Shown here in pieces: positions 18,644 through 27,473 of a stretch of 64,000 nucleotides of DNA. How positions within the stretch are numbered: position 1 is the stretch's first letter; every line of letters starts with the position of its first letter. Made by a program: the position numbers and the translations under genes. Below the pieces are notes generated by a model. It had not been told where the DNA came from and ran no database searches. It saw only the letters and a list, made by a program, of their open reading frames with translations. Source of the DNA: Mucilaginibacter kameinonensis (GTDB lineage Bacteria; Bacteroidota; Bacteroidia; Sphingobacteriales; Sphingobacteriaceae); contig NZ_RCWZ01000003.1 of NCBI RefSeq assembly GCF_003675385.1, positions 868,001 through 932,000 of the forward strand, written 5' to 3'.

Positions 18644-19537
18644 TTAAACATCACAAATATGCACCGCCTTTTTAAGCGAAGCTATTTTGTCTTTTTGCTT
18701 TGGAATGAACTCCTGGGCTACAAAGCCTTTATGCCCCACCTCTACAATGGCGCGCATAATAGCAGGGTAATATAACTCCTGTGTTTCGTCAATTTCATTA
18801 CGACCAGGAACGCCGCCAGTATGGTAATGCGCGATGTATTGGTGATTAGCGCGGATATTACGGATCACATCGCCTTCATCAATCTGCATATGATAAATAT
18901 CATAAAGCAGTTTAAAGTTTTCAGAACCCAGCCTGCGGCAAAGTTCAGCGCCCCACTCTACCCTGTCGCACTGGTAATCTTTATGATCAATTTTGCTGTT
19001 CAGCAATTCCATAACCAATACTACCTTATGTTTTTCGGCAAGGGCAACCATTGGTTTCAAACCTTCAACGCAATTGTTCCAGCCCTCCTCGTCGGTTTTA
19101 CCGCGACGGCTGCCACTAAAGCAGATCAGGTTTTTATAACCGGCTTCGGCTACCAACGGAATCATTTTTGTATAATTCTCGTGCAGCTTAGCGTGAAATT
19201 GTTTGTCGCCAAAGCCATCGGTCAGGTTGATTTCTGCCCCATTACACATAGATGAGAACAGGCCATATTTTTTCAATGTAGGCCAGTCTGAAGGGCCAAC
19301 AAGATCAATACCTTTTATGCCGATATCTTTAGCAGCAGCACAAAGCTGATCTACGGTAAAATCGCCGTAGCACCAGCGGCATACCGCATGATTAATATTG
19401 CCTTTTAGCTTATCATCAGCCTGCATATGTTTTTCAGTTTCGGTAGTAAATGAAGATAATACGCCCGACGCGCCAATAGCCGCCGTGCCCGCGATCATGC
19501 TTTTAATAGCCGAACGCCTGTTTTGATTTGATGCCAT
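18644..19537 (-). CDS. Hydroxypyruvate-isomerase-like TIM-barrel protein
   Basis: A 297-residue xylose-isomerase-like barrel of the hydroxypyruvate isomerase group. The N-terminus (NQNRRSAIKSMIAGTAAIGASG) looks like a Tat-type signal, although the hydrophobic stretch is short. Likely metal and catalytic residues are E in LVMELLNSK, D in LYDIYHMQ, H in HYHTGG and the late E in VAQEFIP. The bare gap to the MFS transporter gene is 2 bp, so co-expression is near certain. Probable role is isomerisation of a keto-sugar in the same pathway as the neighbouring enzymes; the substrate is not known. Confidence 0.85.
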   Translation of the reverse strand: MASNQNRRSAIKSMIAGTAAIGASGVLSSFTTETEKHMQADDKLKGNINHAVCRWCYGDFTVDQLCAAAKDIGIKGIDLVGPSDWPTLKKYGLFSSMCNGAEINLTDGFGDKQFHAKLHENYTKMIPLVAEAGYKNLICFSGSRRGKTDEEGWNNCVEGLKPMVALAEKHKVVLVMELLNSKIDHKDYQCDRVEWGAELCRRLGSENFKLLYDIYHMQIDEGDVIRNIRANHQYIAHYHTGGVPGRNEIDETQELYYPAIMRAIVEVGHKGFVAQEFIPKQKDKIASLKKAVHICDV

Positions 19538-19539
19538 GG

Positions 19540-20790
19540 TTATAATTTGGTTTGTGCAGATGGTTCTTCAATATCCAAACCTGGTTTTGTGGCCATGCTG
19601 GTTTTATCTTTAAATAAGACAAGGAAAAATACCAATACTACAGCAGCAATACCGGCAGGGATAAGCCAGATAGATTGCCAGTTGTGTGCAGTTTCTGAAA
19701 TTTTCCATTTATCAACTATTGGCCCTGAAATGTATGAGCCGATAAGCATACCCACACCGTAAGTTGCCAGCGTGATAAAGCCCTGAGCAGCGCTTTTAAA
19801 ACGCTCGCCGGCAAGGTTGTCGGTATAGATTTGTCCGGTTACAAAGAAGAAGTCATAGCAGATACCATGCATTACGATACCGGCAATCAGCATCCAGTAA
19901 CCTGATCCGGCATCGCCATAGGCAAAAAATATGTAACGCAAAACCCATGCGAGCATACCGATGGCCAGCATTTTTTTTACGCCGAATCGCACAAAAAGCA
20001 GCGGCATGGCTGCCATAAATGCTAACTCTGACACCTGCCCCATCGCTTGTACGCCGGCAGCCTTTTTTACGCCAACCTCATTTAAAAACGGATTGGTAAA
20101 GTTGTAATAAAATGCCAAAGGCACGCATATCGCTACCGATGCCAAAAAGAAGATCAGGTACGACCTGTTTTTTAATAAACCGATTGAATCTAAACCGATG
20201 ATATCGCCAAATGTAGTTTTCTGACCTTTTTTTACCGGAGGGGTATCAGGCAGCGTAAAGCTTAACAGGCCCAGTATCAGCGATGCAACAGATGCCATTT
20301 TAAAGGTGAGCACCAACGTTCCGCTTTTTTCCCATCCCAACAAACCAATCACGATGCCCGCAACGATCCAGCCAAAGGTACCGAATACCCTGATCAAAGG
20401 GAATTCTTTACTTGGGTTTTGCATCTGCTTAAACGATACCGAATTTACCAATGCCAGTGTTGGCATGTAAATGATCATGTAAAACAGGATATTAGGGTAA
20501 AACTTATCAAAATCAGTAATGGTGGTTGCATAAAAAAGTGAAGCAGCACCTAAAAGGTGCAGTACACCCAATATTCTTTGCGCCGAAAAGTATTTATCAG
20601 CTATAAGACCGATAACAAACGGCGCTATAATGGCACCTAACGACTGCGTTGCATAAGCACCGGCATTTTGCGTACCGGTAGCTTTTAACGTAGTAGTTAA
20701 ATAAGTACCCATTGTTACAAACCATGCTCCCCAGATAAAGAACTCCAGGAACATCATTATTGAAAGCTTTACCCTAATTCCAATATTCAT
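19540..20790 (-). CDS. MFS transporter, nucleoside:H+ symporter-like
   Basis: A 416-residue, about 12-helix permease. The opening (KLSIMMFLEFFIWGAWFVTMGTYL, given in part) and the layout match the nucleoside-H+-symporter (NupG/XapB-like) branch of MFS, widely used in Bacteroidota for sugar-like solutes in DUF1080/isomerase loci. In this setting it more likely imports a keto-sugar or derived product than a nucleoside (inference from context). It follows the cytochrome c gene by 35 bp and precedes the TIM-barrel gene by 2 bp. Confidence 0.85.
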   Translation of the reverse strand: MNIGIRVKLSIMMFLEFFIWGAWFVTMGTYLTTTLKATGTQNAGAYATQSLGAIIAPFVIGLIADKYFSAQRILGVLHLLGAASLFYATTITDFDKFYPNILFYMIIYMPTLALVNSVSFKQMQNPSKEFPLIRVFGTFGWIVAGIVIGLLGWEKSGTLVLTFKMASVASLILGLLSFTLPDTPPVKKGQKTTFGDIIGLDSIGLLKNRSYLIFFLASVAICVPLAFYYNFTNPFLNEVGVKKAAGVQAMGQVSELAFMAAMPLLFVRFGVKKMLAIGMLAWVLRYIFFAYGDAGSGYWMLIAGIVMHGICYDFFFVTGQIYTDNLAGERFKSAAQGFITLATYGVGMLIGSYISGPIVDKWKISETAHNWQSIWLIPAGIAAVVLVFFLVLFKDKTSMATKPGLDIEEPSAQTKL

Positions 20791-20825
20791 AATTATATTT
20801 TAAAGCCGGAATAACTTATCCCTTA

Positions 20826-21269
20826 TTATTTTTTTAATGATAGAATGTATTTAACAATTTCTTTAGCATCGCTTTCAGGCAATGAAGGGTGCGGAGTCAT
20901 GGCAATGTTACCCCAGTTACCGCTACCACCGGCAATGATCTTTTTAGCAAGCATATCAATGTTAGCATCTGAAGCCTCATATTTTTTAGCAACTTCTTCA
21001 AATGCAGGGCCGATAACTTTAGTATCAACTTTATGGCAAGTGCTGCAATCTAATGATGCCATTAATTTTTCGCCGGCCGATGAACCTGCAGAACCACCTG
21101 CCGGTTCGGTACCTGTTTTTGCTACAACAGTATCTGCGTTAGCATCAGCAGCTTTTGCTGATTGATTTGCACCGTTAGTGCTGTCGCTGCCACCGGTGTT
21201 TTTTGATGAATTTCCGCCGCAGGCAGCAAACGCTGCGCTGATACAAAGAATAACGAATACTTTTTTCAT
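20826..21269 (-). CDS. Lipoprotein c-type cytochrome
   Basis: A 147-residue class I cytochrome c. A lipoprotein signal ends at C17 (AFAAC), then comes a Gly/Ser/Ala/Asp-rich flexible linker (about 18-66), the haem motif CSTCH at 75-79, and a probable axial Met at 124 (NIAMTPHP). Glycoside 3-dehydrogenases of the GMC type pass electrons to a c-type cytochrome; this gene lies within the same strand run as two such enzymes and is the obvious acceptor. The linker would let the haem domain roam from its membrane anchor. Confidence 0.9.
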   Translation of the reverse strand: MKKVFVILCISAAFAACGGNSSKNTGGSDSTNGANQSAKAADANADTVVAKTGTEPAGGSAGSSAGEKLMASLDCSTCHKVDTKVIGPAFEEVAKKYEASDANIDMLAKKIIAGGSGNWGNIAMTPHPSLPESDAKEIVKYILSLKK

Positions 21270-21410
21270 AAAAGTTTAATTGTGGTTTTCGATGATAACC
21301 TTGCCGAAAATCTGCCGTTAACAAAACTTCTGCTGTTTTTCATCATGTAATTTTAATTGGGTTGGTTAATCAGGCGAAAATTACAACTTTTTATGATATT
21401 TAAAGCCTTA

Positions 21411-22718
21411 TTAAACCGATATAGCACCTAATGAAGCGGTTTTTTTACGTGAACGCATGTAAATCACCAGGCCTATAAATGCTACGATTAATACAACAGG
21501 GATCATGAGGGTAGTATTCAATACTTCCGGACCTGCCGCCGACCGTGCCGCGTCAAACGCTTTGGCCATCTCCGACCCTGCCGGGGCCGAGCGATAAGCG
21601 TCCAGATTAGCTCCTGCCGGTAATTTGGAAACCATGATATTATCATAGAAACCGCCCATGAACATCATGTAAACAGATACACCGAACATACCCGCGCCCC
21701 CCATCAGGTTCAAGCCTACAGCACCTGTACGTGGCAGGTTTTCGGCCACAAAACCTATCATACATGGCCAAAAGAAAGCTACACCCAGACCAAAGATCAC
21801 GGCGGCAAAATAGATAGCATCACCATGCAGGTGCACCATCAGGTAAATGCCTAACGCTGATAAAATAGCCGAAATCAACAATACGCCCTGAGGAGCTAAA
21901 CGATGCACTATCGGGCTTGCGAATGCGCGACCTAATACCTGTACCGATGCAACAAAGGTTAAGATGAGTATGGCGTTATCCGTAACTGTTTTGAACAATA
22001 CATCTGTCCACTGGTTGGTGAATAATTCAGTGATAGCTGTGCCGAACATGCAGATGATCATGAATATAAATAAAGGATTGAGCAATGCCTTGTACATATC
22101 CTCGGTACTAACACCCGCCGATACACGTTCGGTAACCGGAAAATCCAATTTTGAGAACAGGTAACCGTATGCTATGGTTGGAATCAACATCAAAGCAATC
22201 TCCACCTGCGAAATCCAGTATGGTTTTGGTGATACACCGTGTGCCAATGCGGTATCCAATCCAAATACAATTAAAGTACCGATAACGATGCCCGCCGGAA
22301 ACCAGAGGTGAAAGTGATTGAGTTTGGTTGTTTTGTTATCTGTAAATAACGACGCTACGAGCGGGTTGCAGGAAGCCTCAACCGTACCGTTGGCTATCCC
22401 TATCATTAAGGTTGATAGGAACAGTGTCCAGTAGCCATTGGCGAAAATGGTAAGCAGGATCCCCACCAGGTGGAAGATAAAAGCAGACACCAGCAGTTTT
22501 TTCATGCCGATGATATCTACAATAAAACCTCCGACAATGATAGCAAGCGGAAAGCCCCAAAACGCGGTTGCCGCGATAGTGCTTAACTGTGAAGCATTCA
22601 GGTGAAATCTTACACCCTGATCGTTCAGGATCCCGGCACGGATACCGAATGACAATGAAGTTACCAGTAACGACAGGCAGCTTGCCCTGAATAGCTGTGT
22701 ACGGTTAATAGTTTGCAT
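21411..22718 (-). CDS. MFS transporter, FucP-like sugar permease
   Basis: A 435-residue, roughly 12-helix MFS protein. The start (SLSFGIRAGILNDQGVRFHL), the position of acidic residues in the first helices and the long C-terminal half fit the FHS/FucP-type sugar:H+ symporter group. An extended loop near residues 375-400 is Ala/Gly-rich. It stands between cytochrome c and a cytosolic isomerase in the sugar locus and probably imports the pathway's product. Confidence 0.83.
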   Translation of the reverse strand: MQTINRTQLFRASCLSLLVTSLSFGIRAGILNDQGVRFHLNASQLSTIAATAFWGFPLAIIVGGFIVDIIGMKKLLVSAFIFHLVGILLTIFANGYWTLFLSTLMIGIANGTVEASCNPLVASLFTDNKTTKLNHFHLWFPAGIVIGTLIVFGLDTALAHGVSPKPYWISQVEIALMLIPTIAYGYLFSKLDFPVTERVSAGVSTEDMYKALLNPLFIFMIICMFGTAITELFTNQWTDVLFKTVTDNAILILTFVASVQVLGRAFASPIVHRLAPQGVLLISAILSALGIYLMVHLHGDAIYFAAVIFGLGVAFFWPCMIGFVAENLPRTGAVGLNLMGGAGMFGVSVYMMFMGGFYDNIMVSKLPAGANLDAYRSAPAGSEMAKAFDAARSAAGPEVLNTTLMIPVVLIVAFIGLVIYMRSRKKTASLGAISV

Positions 22719-22849
22719 TTTAAATTATTTAGGTTATGATAATAATTGGTTAATTGGCTGTATCAAAATGCACTTTGCCGGTTTACAACGGCATGAATCC
22801 TGCCTTGTGAATCCCATCTTCACGAAGCGGTTTCTTAAAAAATAAATTA

Positions 22850-22940
22850 TGTCATTGCGAGAGTAGCGCGGCAATCGCATGCTATACAGAGTGGCCCTGT
22901 ATAGCATGCGATTGCTTCGTCGTTCCTCCTCGCAATGACA
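22850..22940. repeat. Dispersed palindromic repeat, copy 2 (long perfect hairpin)
   Basis: Outer arms TGTCATTGCG / CGCAATGACA bound an inner perfect 19-bp inverted repeat (22871-22889 and 22897-22915, GCAATCGCATGCTATACAG) with a 7-nt loop. It fills the spacer between two minus-strand genes. It is related to the copies at 6401, 34571, 42312 and 61345 by its ends and by the GATTGCTTCGT word. Confidence 0.85.
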
Positions 22941-22947
22941 TGGGTGG

Positions 22948-24000
22948 TTATATCCCTAACGTTTTCCTGTTGAAGGCGTCATCAGAGCCTGATGCAGCGA
23001 AATCATCAAAAGCACGTTCGGTAACACGGATAATATGATCTTTAATGAATTGAGCGCCTTCTCTTGCGCCGTCTTCAGGATGTTTAAGCGCGCATTCCCA
23101 TTCAAGCACAGCCCATCCTTTAAAATCATATTGTGTTAGTTTACTAAATATCGATTTAAAATCAACCTGTCCATCGCCCAATGAGCGGAAACGACCGGCA
23201 CGGTCAACCCAGTTCTGGTAGCCACCGTAAACACCCTGGCGTCCGGTTGGATTAAACTCAGCATCCTTAACATGGAACATCTTAATACGTTCATGGTACA
23301 GATCGATATATTCCAGGTAATCCAGGCATTGCAATACAAAGTGCGATGGATCATACAGTAAGTTGGCGCGTTTGTGGCCTTTTACATGATCAAGGAACAT
23401 CTCATAAGTGATACCATCATGCAGGTCTTCACCCGGGTGGATTTCGTAGCAAAGGTCGATGCCATTTTCTTCGTAAACATCTAATATCGGGGTCCAGCGT
23501 TTGGCCAATTCTTCAAAAGCGGTTTCTACAATACCGGCAGGGCGTTGAGGCCATGGGTATACCATAGGCCAAAGCAACGCGCCACTAAAGGTTACTGAAG
23601 CATTTAAGCCTAAATTCTTTGAGGCCTGTGCAGCGTACTTCAACTGTTGAACAGCCCATTTCTGCCTTTCGGCCGGGTTGCCACGCAGATGTTCAGGTGC
23701 AAAACCATCAAATAAGGTATCATAAACCGGGTTTACCGCAACCAACTGACCTTGCAGGTGAGTTGATAGTTCGGTTATTTCTAAACCCGCAGCATTAACA
23801 ATGCCTTTAATTTCATCAGCATAAGTTTTGCTTTCAGCAGCCTTTTGCAGATCGATAAAGCGTGCATCAAGTGTTGGCAGCTGTACACCTTTGTAGCCCA
23901 AGCCCGCTGCCCACTGGCAGATAGATTCAAGGCTGTTAAATGGAGCAGCGTCGCCTATAAACTGTGCTATAAATATGGCAGGTCCTTTTATAGTGGTCAT
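22948..24000 (-). CDS. Sugar phosphate isomerase/epimerase-like TIM-barrel protein, cytosolic
   Basis: A 350-residue TIM barrel without a signal peptide. The probable metal-binding set is E in CYEIHPGED (near 185), D and H in LLYDPSHF (near 219), H in MFHVKD (near 247) and E in VLEWE (near 304). It starts 25 bp after the Gfo/Idh/MocA gene and is probably translated from the same transcript. Such cytosolic pairs usually process an imported keto-sugar by isomerisation and NAD(P)H-dependent reduction (inference). Confidence 0.87.
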   Translation of the reverse strand: MTTIKGPAIFIAQFIGDAAPFNSLESICQWAAGLGYKGVQLPTLDARFIDLQKAAESKTYADEIKGIVNAAGLEITELSTHLQGQLVAVNPVYDTLFDGFAPEHLRGNPAERQKWAVQQLKYAAQASKNLGLNASVTFSGALLWPMVYPWPQRPAGIVETAFEELAKRWTPILDVYEENGIDLCYEIHPGEDLHDGITYEMFLDHVKGHKRANLLYDPSHFVLQCLDYLEYIDLYHERIKMFHVKDAEFNPTGRQGVYGGYQNWVDRAGRFRSLGDGQVDFKSIFSKLTQYDFKGWAVLEWECALKHPEDGAREGAQFIKDHIIRVTERAFDDFAASGSDDAFNRKTLGI

Positions 24001-24025
24001 GTTTTTGTTTTAAGTAGATGATGAA

Positions 24026-25177
24026 TTAAATAGTGAAATCAGTCCATTTAAGGTCCGACTTACCTGATGCAATCACATTTTCGATAAAGGCCATTCCACG
24101 AACTCCCTCTTCAATTCCTGGGAAATCCAGTTCTTCAGGAGTAGCTTCTTTACCTTCCAAGCCCGCTTTTACTGTTAAAGCAAAATTGCGGTATAGGTTG
24201 GCAAATGCTTCCAGGTAACCTTCGGGGTGACCGGCAGGGGTACGTGTGTTATGCTGTGCGAATGAGCTGGTATAGCCACCACCTGTACGCCAGGTTTCGG
24301 CAGGCTTATCGGTGTACATAACGGTTAATGAATTAGCATCGCTCTGGTGCCACTCTAAACCACCTTTTTCACCATACACCCTGATCTTTACGTTATTTTC
24401 TTCGCCGGCAGCAATCTGCGTAGCAGTAAGCACGCCGCTTGCGCCGTTGTTGAATTTCAAAAGGGCAGCACCATCATCATCCAGCTTGCGACCAGGGACT
24501 ACAATGTTAATATCGGCGCAAATCTTTGTTACCTCTAAACCGGTAACATACTCGGCCAGGTTAAAGGCGTGCGTACCTATATCGCCCATTGCACCTGCAA
24601 TACCGCTTTTACCTGGATCTGTACGCCATGAAGCTTGTTTGTTATCTTCTCCTTCTAAAAATGTACTTAACCATCCCTGCGGATACTCAACGTAAACTTT
24701 TTTAACAGCACCTATAGCACCTGCTTTTATCAGTTGTTTAGCTTCCTTAACCATAGGGTAACCGGTGTATGTATGTGTAAGGCAAAACAGTTTACCTGAT
24801 GCCTTTACTACTTTTTCCAGTTCTTTAGCCTCTTCGAGCGAAAAGGTCATGGGTTTATCAAGCACCACGTGAAAGCCATTCTCGAGCGCCATTTTGGTTG
24901 GGGCAAAATGCACGTGGTTTGGCGTTACGATGCTGATCACCTGCACACGTTCGTTCTCGGGCAGCTGTTTTTCTTTTTCAATTAGTTCCTGGTATGAGCT
25001 GTATGAGCGGCTTGCCGGTAAACCAAGCAACAAACCGCTGGCCTGTGATTTTTCAGCATTGCTGCTGAAAGCGCCACAAACCAGTTCATATTCGCCATCA
25101 ATACGGGCGGCTATGCGATGCACGGCACCAATAAAGGCACCTTGTCCGCCGCCGATCATTCCTAATCTTAATTTCAT
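24026..25177 (-). CDS. Gfo/Idh/MocA oxidoreductase, cytosolic
   Basis: A 383-residue NAD(P)-dependent oxidoreductase. The N-terminal Rossmann motif is GMIGGGQGAFIGAVHR (6-21), the catalytic Lys is in the LDKPM segment (near residue 107), and the GDIGTHAFNL motif (near 195) supplies the conserved Asp/His. No export signal is present, unlike the paralogue at 26008-27435. Together with the isomerase gene 25 bp downstream it likely reduces a keto-sugar or oxidises a polyol; the substrate is not known. Confidence 0.9.
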   Translation of the reverse strand: MKLRLGMIGGGQGAFIGAVHRIAARIDGEYELVCGAFSSNAEKSQASGLLLGLPASRSYSSYQELIEKEKQLPENERVQVISIVTPNHVHFAPTKMALENGFHVVLDKPMTFSLEEAKELEKVVKASGKLFCLTHTYTGYPMVKEAKQLIKAGAIGAVKKVYVEYPQGWLSTFLEGEDNKQASWRTDPGKSGIAGAMGDIGTHAFNLAEYVTGLEVTKICADINIVVPGRKLDDDGAALLKFNNGASGVLTATQIAAGEENNVKIRVYGEKGGLEWHQSDANSLTVMYTDKPAETWRTGGGYTSSFAQHNTRTPAGHPEGYLEAFANLYRNFALTVKAGLEGKEATPEELDFPGIEEGVRGMAFIENVIASGKSDLKWTDFTI

Positions 25178-25323
25178 TTGTTTTTGTTGGGGTTGATGTT
25201 TTGAATTAAAGGCTTCTCAATCGATTGTATACGTCAAAAACAGCATTACATCATAATGCTGTTTTTGACAATAATTTCATTGGGGTAATCACCAAAGGTA
25301 TGATCAATTGATATTGCAATTTT

Positions 25324-25890
25324 TTAGGTTGCCCAGGCTTTATCGCCTTTTTTGTATGGCAGGTTACCATCATATTTACCAGGAACGGCAATATAACGTA
25401 AAGCCTGTGTAGCACCCGGTTTTGAAGTGAAGAAGCCCAGCAGGGTTAATTCTTTCAGCATCCTGAAGTAAAGGTTAGGATCTTCGGGCTTTTTAGTTTT
25501 GGTATAATCTTTCTGTTCTTTGTCAAGCGCGGTTAACAACTCAGTACGTTGCTCCGGAGTAGCCTCCAAAAACTTTTTACCAAATTTTTTGTCGCTTGCA
25601 TCATTCAGGTCTTTTAAACCTTTGGTAAAGATCTTCTGATCATCGGCAGTATAGCAATCCTGTACCATTACAGTCATAAACTTGCCAATTTCGGCCGCTT
25701 TAGCACCTGGGGTTGAGGTTGCAGGCAAAATGGTTTCGCCAATTTCATCCATCAGGGCCACATCATCCTGTGTAAAAAGGTCGTTTACTTTTGGCGAAGA
25801 TGATTTACATCCGGAGATGAAAAACTCGGCGCCGATGATGGTACCGCCAAGGATCAAACCTACCCTGCCTATCGCTTCTCTTCTATTCAT
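25324..25890 (-). CDS. Gluconate 2-dehydrogenase subunit 3-like small subunit
   Basis: A 188-residue small subunit of a GMC-type dehydrogenase. The Tat-like N-terminus (MNRREAIGRVG) runs into a hydrophobic segment ending in FFISGC, so it may become a lipoprotein at C28. The family pattern (QDDVALMDEIGETILPATSTPGAK, given in part; later PGKYDGNLPYKKGDKAW) is clear. The GMC subunits lack their own signal, and in known three-subunit dehydrogenases the small subunit carries the Tat signal for both. Its partner is probably the GMC protein at 27474-29153, two genes upstream. Confidence 0.88.
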   Translation of the reverse strand: MNRREAIGRVGLILGGTIIGAEFFISGCKSSSPKVNDLFTQDDVALMDEIGETILPATSTPGAKAAEIGKFMTVMVQDCYTADDQKIFTKGLKDLNDASDKKFGKKFLEATPEQRTELLTALDKEQKDYTKTKKPEDPNLYFRMLKELTLLGFFTSKPGATQALRYIAVPGKYDGNLPYKKGDKAWAT

Positions 25891-25947
25891 GTTTAGTTAT
25901 TGATTTACTGAATTAGTGATTAGTTGGATTAGTGAATAGTGTTTACC

Positions 25948-25980
25948 AGAGTTACGAAGTTTTAAAAACTTCGTAACTCT
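25948..25980. repeat. Perfect inverted repeat between two minus-strand genes
   Basis: AGAGTTACGAAG (25948-25959) and its exact complement (25969-25980) are separated by TTTTAAAAA, so the stem can extend to about 16 bp. There is no long T-tract on the minus strand, so it is a weak terminator at best. It may instead be an mRNA-stabilising hairpin or a dispersed repeat. Confidence 0.6.
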
Positions 25981-26007
25981 TTTCCCAACTAATCACGTAT
26001 TCCTAAA

Positions 26008-27435
26008 TTACGCTTTCAACACGAAACCTTCGCGGTAATCGCGTTTAATGTATTGGTTAACTGCATCGAAGTTGGTAACTTTCATAGCCTGGTTATCCCA
26101 AACTAATTTTACCCTGCCACCTTGTAATTCATGACCGCGAACCGCAAGGTTTGCCATCAATAATGCCTCGGTAAGTGGACCAGCCTTATCAAACGATGAG
26201 CTTAATTCTGTTTTACCGTAACCGGCAATACAGCCTTCAACCCACTGCGCATAGTGACCCTCGGCACCGCCTGGTACACGGGCCCATTTTTGCGGAGCTT
26301 TCGCATCTTTGGTAAGCGATTTTGGTAACAACGTTGGCGCATCAGAATAAGTACTTGCATACATTTTTCCTTTTGTACCAATGAATAAAGTACCGTTGCC
26401 TTCTTCGCCGCCAAACCTTTCGCTTGCTAACAATTCGATAGGTCTTTCTGGCTGAATACCACCGTCCATCCAGTGCAGGGTAACATCACCTTTAGTTTTT
26501 TCCGTTTTAGGGAAGGTTAATGTAATGTGGCTTGAAGGAGGGCAGCTTTCAGGGAAGTGCCCTTCTTTAAACTCATCTACATAAACGCTACCAACACTGG
26601 CCTGAACATCTTTTGCATACTGGATACCCAACACGCGGAAAGGAGCCTCAACCAGGTGACAGCCCATATCGCCAAGGGCGCCTGTACCGTAATCCCACCA
26701 GCCGCGCCAGTTGAATGGTACCAGTTTATCAACATAATCTTTTTTAGGTGCAGTACCCAACCACAGGTCCCAATCCAATTCTTTAGGAATGTTTGGTTGT
26801 GGCGGAGGCCATGCGATACCTTGTGGCCAAACAGGGCGGTTTGTCCAGCAATAAACGGTATGTACATCACCGATCAGGTCGGCATCATACCATTCTGAAA
26901 GTAAACGTGTACCATCATTTGATGAACCCTGGTTACCCATTTGCGTTACCACTTTGTATTTTTTGGCAGCCTCGGTTAACATACGGGCTTCCCAAATATC
27001 ATGGGTTAACGGTTTCTGAACATAAACGTGCTTGTTTAACTGCATCGCATTGTATGTGATGATAGCATGGTTATGGTCTGGTGTTGAAACCGATACGGCA
27101 TCAAAATGCTTGTGTTCTTTGTCAAACATCTCGCGCCAATCTTTATAATACTTTGCTTTAGGGAAATCGCCGCGTGATTTGGCCGATCTTCTGTCGTCCA
27201 CGTCGCATAGGAAAGCGATTTCAGCTTTACCGCTTTTGTAAAAGTTAGCGATATCGCTTTGGCCTTTACCACCTGCACCAACGCCGGCAATTAACAATTT
27301 ATCGCTTGGGGCAATGAAGCCTTTACCGCCCAGTACATGGCGCGGAACGATCATAAAGCCAGCTGCCGCTATGGCGCCGCTTTTAAGAAATTGCCTTCTC
27401 GACGGATTAGGGGTTTTGTCCTTTTCTTCAGTCAT
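26008..27435 (-). CDS. Gfo/Idh/MocA oxidoreductase with Tat signal
   Basis: A 475-residue oxidoreductase of the Bacteroidota periplasmic type. A Tat signal SRRQFLKSGAIAAAG sits at about residues 12-26, a Rossmann motif GVGAGGKGQ near 51-59, and a catalytic VQKPLTHD segment near 143. The GDMGCHLVEAP motif is near 257. Exported members carry a tightly bound NAD and act without a free cofactor pool. Position directly after the GMC gene (38-bp gap) suggests it works on 3-keto-glycosides in the periplasm. Confidence 0.9.
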   Translation of the reverse strand: MTEEKDKTPNPSRRQFLKSGAIAAAGFMIVPRHVLGGKGFIAPSDKLLIAGVGAGGKGQSDIANFYKSGKAEIAFLCDVDDRRSAKSRGDFPKAKYYKDWREMFDKEHKHFDAVSVSTPDHNHAIITYNAMQLNKHVYVQKPLTHDIWEARMLTEAAKKYKVVTQMGNQGSSNDGTRLLSEWYDADLIGDVHTVYCWTNRPVWPQGIAWPPPQPNIPKELDWDLWLGTAPKKDYVDKLVPFNWRGWWDYGTGALGDMGCHLVEAPFRVLGIQYAKDVQASVGSVYVDEFKEGHFPESCPPSSHITLTFPKTEKTKGDVTLHWMDGGIQPERPIELLASERFGGEEGNGTLFIGTKGKMYASTYSDAPTLLPKSLTKDAKAPQKWARVPGGAEGHYAQWVEGCIAGYGKTELSSSFDKAGPLTEALLMANLAVRGHELQGGRVKLVWDNQAMKVTNFDAVNQYIKRDYREGFVLKA

Positions 27436-27473
27436 GGGTGTTTTTGTTATAGGTTGTTTGTATGTGATAGTGA

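Noticed and set aside
22850..22940. The long hairpin as a simple terminator
   Set aside because: The stem is not followed by a T-run on either strand and its ends match other dispersed copies, so a repeat element explains it better. A secondary role in transcript ending is not excluded.
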